This document shows, in pieces, positions 59,630 to 64,000 of a stretch of DNA of 64,000 nt; position 1 is the first letter of the stretch; every line of letters begins with the position of its first letter. The stretch lies in NCBI GenBank assembly GCA_002943765.1, contig PQWQ01000003.1:4215501-4279500 (forward strand), written 5' to 3'. The position numbers and the translations under genes are program-made. This stretch comes from Psoroptes ovis (taxonomy: Eukaryota; Arthropoda; Arachnida; Sarcoptiformes; Psoroptidae). The notes below the pieces were generated by a model. It ran no database searches. It saw nothing but the letters and a program-made list of their open reading frames with translations, and had not been told where the DNA came from.

Positions 59630-62019
59630 ATGTATCAATTTTCGACGAATTCCTCGAGATTTCATCATTTTTCAGCCATTAAATTCCAGAAATTCATTAA
59701 TTTATTAACACTTTCATCACTTTTGTTATCATTATCATCATTATCCCAATTAAATTTAGTCAATACATTTACAATTTGTGATCAACAATGTTCTTGTATA
59801 CAATCATCGGGTAAATTTACGGCCAATTGTAGTGGTTTAAGTTTACAGCGGTTACCACAGGTAAATAATGTTTGAATTAATTGTATTTAAATCAATTAAT
59901 TAATTGTTAATTATCTCATGAATTCAATTAAATAAGTGTAACGAATTACATTATGATCATCAACAACGTATGAAACGTATACAAGTATTATGGCTACAAC
60001 GTAATAATTTTCCCAGGCTAAATAATCATATATTTCATGATGCTTGTTTGGATAATTTACAGAAAATTTATCTCCAACAATGTATGAATACTTTATTCAA
60101 ATGATTTGAATGTTGAATTGAATTAATTATTTCAAATTTTCAAATATTTTAGCACTGATAGCCGAAATTGATGATCAAGCATTTATGCCTCTAACAAACA
60201 TTATTGAATTATCATTATCCGAAAATTATCTAACTTTGATACCATCGAAATCAATTGAACATTTAATACGGCTACAATCGCTAGATTTATCATATAATCG
60301 TATACGTGATGTATCGAATAATTCATTTGTCAAATTGATTAATCTAAGAAAATTATCACTGGAATCGAATAATATTAGCCATGTTGATGTGGATGCTTTT
60401 AATGGACTCAATAATATTCAACAAATAAATTTAGCATCAAATCATTTGCAAATACTTGATCCACATTCATTTATCAATTTAAAATCATTACATACCCTGT
60501 ATCTGGAATCGAATGAATGGAATTGTAATTGTCATATGCAACCATTCAAACGAATGTTGATACAACAACGAAATCGCTTGAAAATCATTGATCAACCACG
60601 TTGTTATCAAACATCAATCATATGGAGTAATTTAGCATTAGATCATTTTCAATGTTCACCAAAAATTTATCGAAACATTGCTGATGATGATTATGATATA
60701 ACTCTTAGTGAAGGTTCAACCCTTAGATTAAGATGTTCAATTGAAATTGAAACATTTGGTGATCCAATAGCTGATCATGAATATTTATCACTATCACAAA
60801 TTAAATGGTATTGGAATGATATTCATATAATGAATAATTCAAAAGGTTGTGATCATAATTGTAATAAACATATGCCCATATCGCATACACAAGAATTTTT
60901 AATCGATGAAACGATTGAAGAATTAAATTCAACAAGTAGACTTAAAATATCTCAGCTAACATTGTATTCAGTAATGACAATTAATGCTGGAAATTATCGT
61001 TGTAGTGTAGTAAATAATGCTGGAAGTGATGAATTATTATACAATGTTTACGTTGTACCTTACTATTCATCGAATAATAATCAATTTTATCCAATCAATA
61101 ATAATGTTGATAATAAAATATTGAAATCAGCTAATTCAGCCAAGCGGCAATCATCATTATCATCATCACAATCATCGGATCAATCACAAATGTTATTCAA
61201 TAAGAATACGATGAATAATCCAGATGAAAGTAAGTCTTTAAGGCCCAATTTTAATTCAAATCAATTCGAATCTTGATCTCATTGTTTACCCTCTCAAAAA
61301 CAGACACAGACCATGTACTATTTGGTTTAGTACTTGGCATTCTAAGTGGCCTATTCCTGGTTCTAGTCATATTTAGTATTATGTTTGTATTTTTTGTTCG
61401 AAACAAGAAAATAATCCCAACGCAAGAATTGATTATGATCGATACGGTATCGAATACCGATAATAATACATCGATCAACACGTTGGATGATACAAATCAT
61501 GAGCTACAAACCGATACAACCAATACCGAACGTAATGCATCATCACAAAATGAATTTAATCCATTGTTGATTGTGAATCCGATCAAGAAACCGCCTAGAT
61601 TAGGTATACCTGATGTTAGTTCAAGTAAGTACCTTTGAATTATGATTCGTGATTGAAATCTAATCGATTATTTCGATTTTTTCCTCTTCCGAATCTCAGT
61701 ATATTCAACGCCATCATTCACATTGAATCGTAACAATATGGCACATACGAATAATTATTTAAATAATTCAAATAACACTTTGAATAATCAAATGATGAAT
61801 CAACGATCTCGTTATGCATCATATGCAGAATCTGAACCACTTTATTCACCATTATATAGTACATTGTATAGAAATCATCATAATCGTCAAATGGCAAATC
61901 GTTTATTATTAAATAATCATAATCAAAGCAGTAATAACAGCAATGTTAATCATCATAATAATAACAATGAATCAATGATGGCCGATACATTCATATCGGA
62001 TACGGCATCCGAAGTCTGA
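59630..62019 (+). CDS. Kekkon-like LRR and immunoglobulin membrane protein
   Basis: Five exons, 59630-59860, 59937-60081, 60153-61229, 61304-61624, 61700-62019; 2094 nt, 697 aa. The N-terminus has a hydrophobic signal (INLLTLSSLLLSLSSLSQL). It is followed by an LRR N-cap (CDQQCSCIQSSGKFTANCSG), then LRR units with LxxLxLSxN patterns (LSLSENYLTLIP, LDLSYNRIRDVS, LSLESNNISHVD, INLASNHLQILD). The LRR C-cap is NEWNCNCHMQPFKRM. One Ig domain follows, with GSTLRLRC, IKWYWND and NAGNYRCSVVNNAG. The transmembrane helix is about 489-516. The cytoplasmic tail is Asn-rich with YSPLYSTLY and ends TASEV, a class I PDZ ligand. This order (signal, LRR, Ig, TM) is that of the Kekkon family, whose Drosophila members modulate EGFR or BMP receptors. 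Vertebrate LRIT/AMIGO proteins share the layout. Family level is secure, the paralogue is not. Confidence 0.85.
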
Positions 62020-62061
62020 TATATTTTTATATATAAAATTTTTTTTTAATTGTAAAAAGTA

Positions 62062-62067
62062 AATAAA
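62062..62067 (+). terminator. Poly(A) signal of the Kekkon-like gene
   Basis: AATAAA only 43 nt past the stop, followed by T- and A-rich sequence. If used, the 3' UTR is about 60 nt. Confidence 0.5.
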
Positions 62068-62422
62068 GTTTTCAAAAAATTAAAAAAAAACCGCGAATAA
62101 AAAATTTTAAAAATTCGAAAAAAAGTCGTCCTTTATGAATTGGACCAATTTGCTGAGAGAAAAAAAAAGGTAGCAGCATTGATCTGTGTTGGCTGTGTTG
62201 TTTTTTCCCTTTAAATTTTAAACGTCATCGTTAAATGTAAAAAGAGAGAGAGAGAAAGAGGAGAAAATTAAAAGGGCAAAAAAAAATAAAGGAGGAGGAG
62301 GAGTGAAAAACGGTGTGAACACAAATCGAATAGAAAAGAGAAAAAAACACAAAAAAGGCGGAGTTAAAAAAAATTGTTACACTAACAAACCAGTCTGTTC
62401 CCGGAATTTTTCGTTACATCTG

Positions 62423-62443
62423 ATTGGCTAACATCTGGCCAAT
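62423..62443. promoter_or_regulatory. Inverted pair of CCAAT boxes
   Basis: ATTGG at 62423-62427 and CCAAT at 62439-62443 face each other across 11 nt, in one of the least AT-rich parts of this end. NF-Y type promoters often carry such pairs. It probably belongs to a gene starting to the right. Confidence 0.35.
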
Positions 62444-64000
62444 CACGAATGTGATGCGGGCATTTTAGGCTATTTTAACAGCCAAAAGCAGCTGATGTTC
62501 GGATAGTTTTCGAATATTTTGTCGACTGTTTGGGCATCGAATTCGAAATTCGATTTTCGAATTTCTCTCTCATTCATTCATTCATATTTATTTCAGTTGA
62601 ATTATTTATTTATTTTGATATTTCGTTTTATCATCATTTGTTTATTATTAAAACTTGCTTAAAAGTGTTATTTTTAGTCATTTTATAATTCACTTGTAAA
62701 AAACGACCAATTTAAGGGGTTTGCAACCAACCGACCAACCAACAACAAACAGGCAAATATTTGTGAAATAATTCAACGAAACGAAGCAAAACGAAGCAAT
62801 TTTTGAAAGGGGAAGGAGGATGAAAAATGTAAAATACATTGAAAATATACAAGAAGATATGTGACGAGTTTCGATATATTTACAACTGCTGCTGTTATTG
62901 TTATTTGGTGGTGGTGTTTGTGTTTTGTGTGTGTGTTTAAGTGTTGTATGAATGTATGTATCATCATCATCAAACAATAATTGTAATAATAGCGATATTT
63001 TGTCCATTGAAAACTACATAAACATCAGCAACATCATCATTTGATCATACATAAACAGATATTACATCAATATAATTCCACTATACACACACATATATTC
63101 GTGTGGATCATCATCAATTATTTTGTGTTTGTTTATTTAGTTTTTTGTTTTATTATCATTCATTCATTCATTTATTCTTTATTATTATTACTATGTGTAT
63201 TTTGAAAAAAAAATATGATTAAATAACGACTCATATTATCCGTGTATAGAACAGTGTAAATATATGTTTTGTATTTGAAATTGAATGAATCGAAATATAA
63301 CGGGATGCGCTAGCTGTGTATTGGTTTGGCCAAATTTCCCGTGTTAAAACAATACAATTGAATTTCTATATTTTCAATTATTTTCGAAATAAATTTCGAA
63401 AATATATCAAATGATACAACACCAACAGCAGCAGCATCAGCATCAGCAACCATAAACAACAACCAGAATCATTATTAATAATTATAATTTCAATTGTGAT
63501 TGTAATATCTTACAGATTGATATTTGTATGAAATCATCATCATAATCATCATTGAATATATAATCAATCCTCTTCCTCTGGTCCAAATTGTTTGCAGTGA
63601 AAATGTAATGTTCATTACCTTTCGGATATTTTTGAATATTTTTGATTTGATTTGTTCTATTTTCTTCGAAATTGTAAAATATATTAATTTAATAATCAAA
63701 TTGTGAAATATACACAGTGTAATATATGAGTTTGAAATTTTGCAAAAAATTAATAAAAATCATCCTCCGCATCCACAAAACACATTTGGCCATCGGATCA
63801 TTTGATAAAATTTGATCCCAAATGTTCAGTGTCTTCTGTTTGTTTGTTTGTTTTTGTTTACAAATTAATTCAAATCAATGATTCATATTAATTAATTAAT
63901 AAATGTTGGTCAACCAAAATCAATTAATTCATCATCAATTTTGATTGAAATTGATGTTCCCAGAAACGAATTGCAGCCAGAAATTTGTGCAAAAATAAAT

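Larger units (their letters stand above)
62020..64000. other. Region downstream of the Kekkon-like gene; likely promoter and leader of a further gene
   Basis: AATAAA at 62062-62067 lies 43 nt after the Kekkon-like stop. The following 300 nt are purine-rich (GGAGGAGG, GAGAGAGA). An inverted CCAAT pair at 62423-62443 is followed by less AT-rich sequence, then long AT-rich DNA with CAG repeats near 63425-63450. No coding exon recognised to the edge. Confidence 0.5.

Noticed and set aside
1..64000. tRNA or rRNA genes
   Set aside because: I looked for TTCRA-type T-loop and A/B-box patterns and saw no convincing cloverleaf; a tRNAscan run would settle it.

Overview
The window is about 64 kb of AT-rich animal DNA. 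Genes are split by short GT-AG introns, mostly 55-90 nt, and carry homopolymer tracts (Asn, Ser, His, Gln) made from AAT/TCA/CAT repeats. The gene set is arthropod-like: a Dacapo-type CDK inhibitor, a Kekkon-type LRR/Ig receptor, an ATP8B-class flippase and TMTC3. AT content, compact introns and low-complexity tracts fit a mite (Acariformes, for example a dust-mite relative). That placement is an inference from style and was not tested by any search.

Layout. 1-436 (-): the first coding piece of a myosin phosphatase targeting subunit, running off the left edge. 4374-7997 (-): PPAT, ten exons, first enzyme of purine synthesis. 12030-18517 (+): an ATP8B-class P4-ATPase, twelve exons. 22425-24618 (+): a CDKN1/Dacapo CDK inhibitor, two exons. 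About 24.6-33.7 kb holds no gene I recognise. 33746-40533 (+): TMTC3, eight exons including a 15-nt microexon. 42276-43605 (+): an unnamed type I membrane protein that looks hemopexin-like. 44144-44823 (+): ARL1, ending tail-to-tail with ALDH4A1 (45403-47546, -), the mitochondrial proline-breakdown enzyme. 49394-51349 (+): an unidentified low-complexity, coiled-coil protein. 52347-54766 (+): a sushi-domain membrane receptor. 59630-62019 (+): a Kekkon-like LRR/Ig membrane protein. 62.0-64 kb: probably the promoter and 5' leader of a further gene.

The genes are unrelated housekeeping and surface-protein genes, with no sign of an operon or pathway cluster. I rebuilt exon chains by hand; in every complete gene the exon lengths sum to a multiple of three with consistent phases.

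The most unusual content is non-coding. There are at least 14 copies of an approximately 80-bp palindromic element with TTAGGTTGTCC-type ends, most of the clear ones flanked by TA. There are four copies of a second palindromic family (119-140 bp, ends CAGGGTTTCAAG) also flanked by TA. Both look like non-autonomous mariner-type MITEs. They sit in introns, in intergenic DNA and, as an adjacent pair, in one probable 3' UTR. The window also has a 128-bp-period tandem repeat with a dispersed copy, recurring GACGTA-N4-TACGTC palindromes, and CTCF-like sequences near gene borders.
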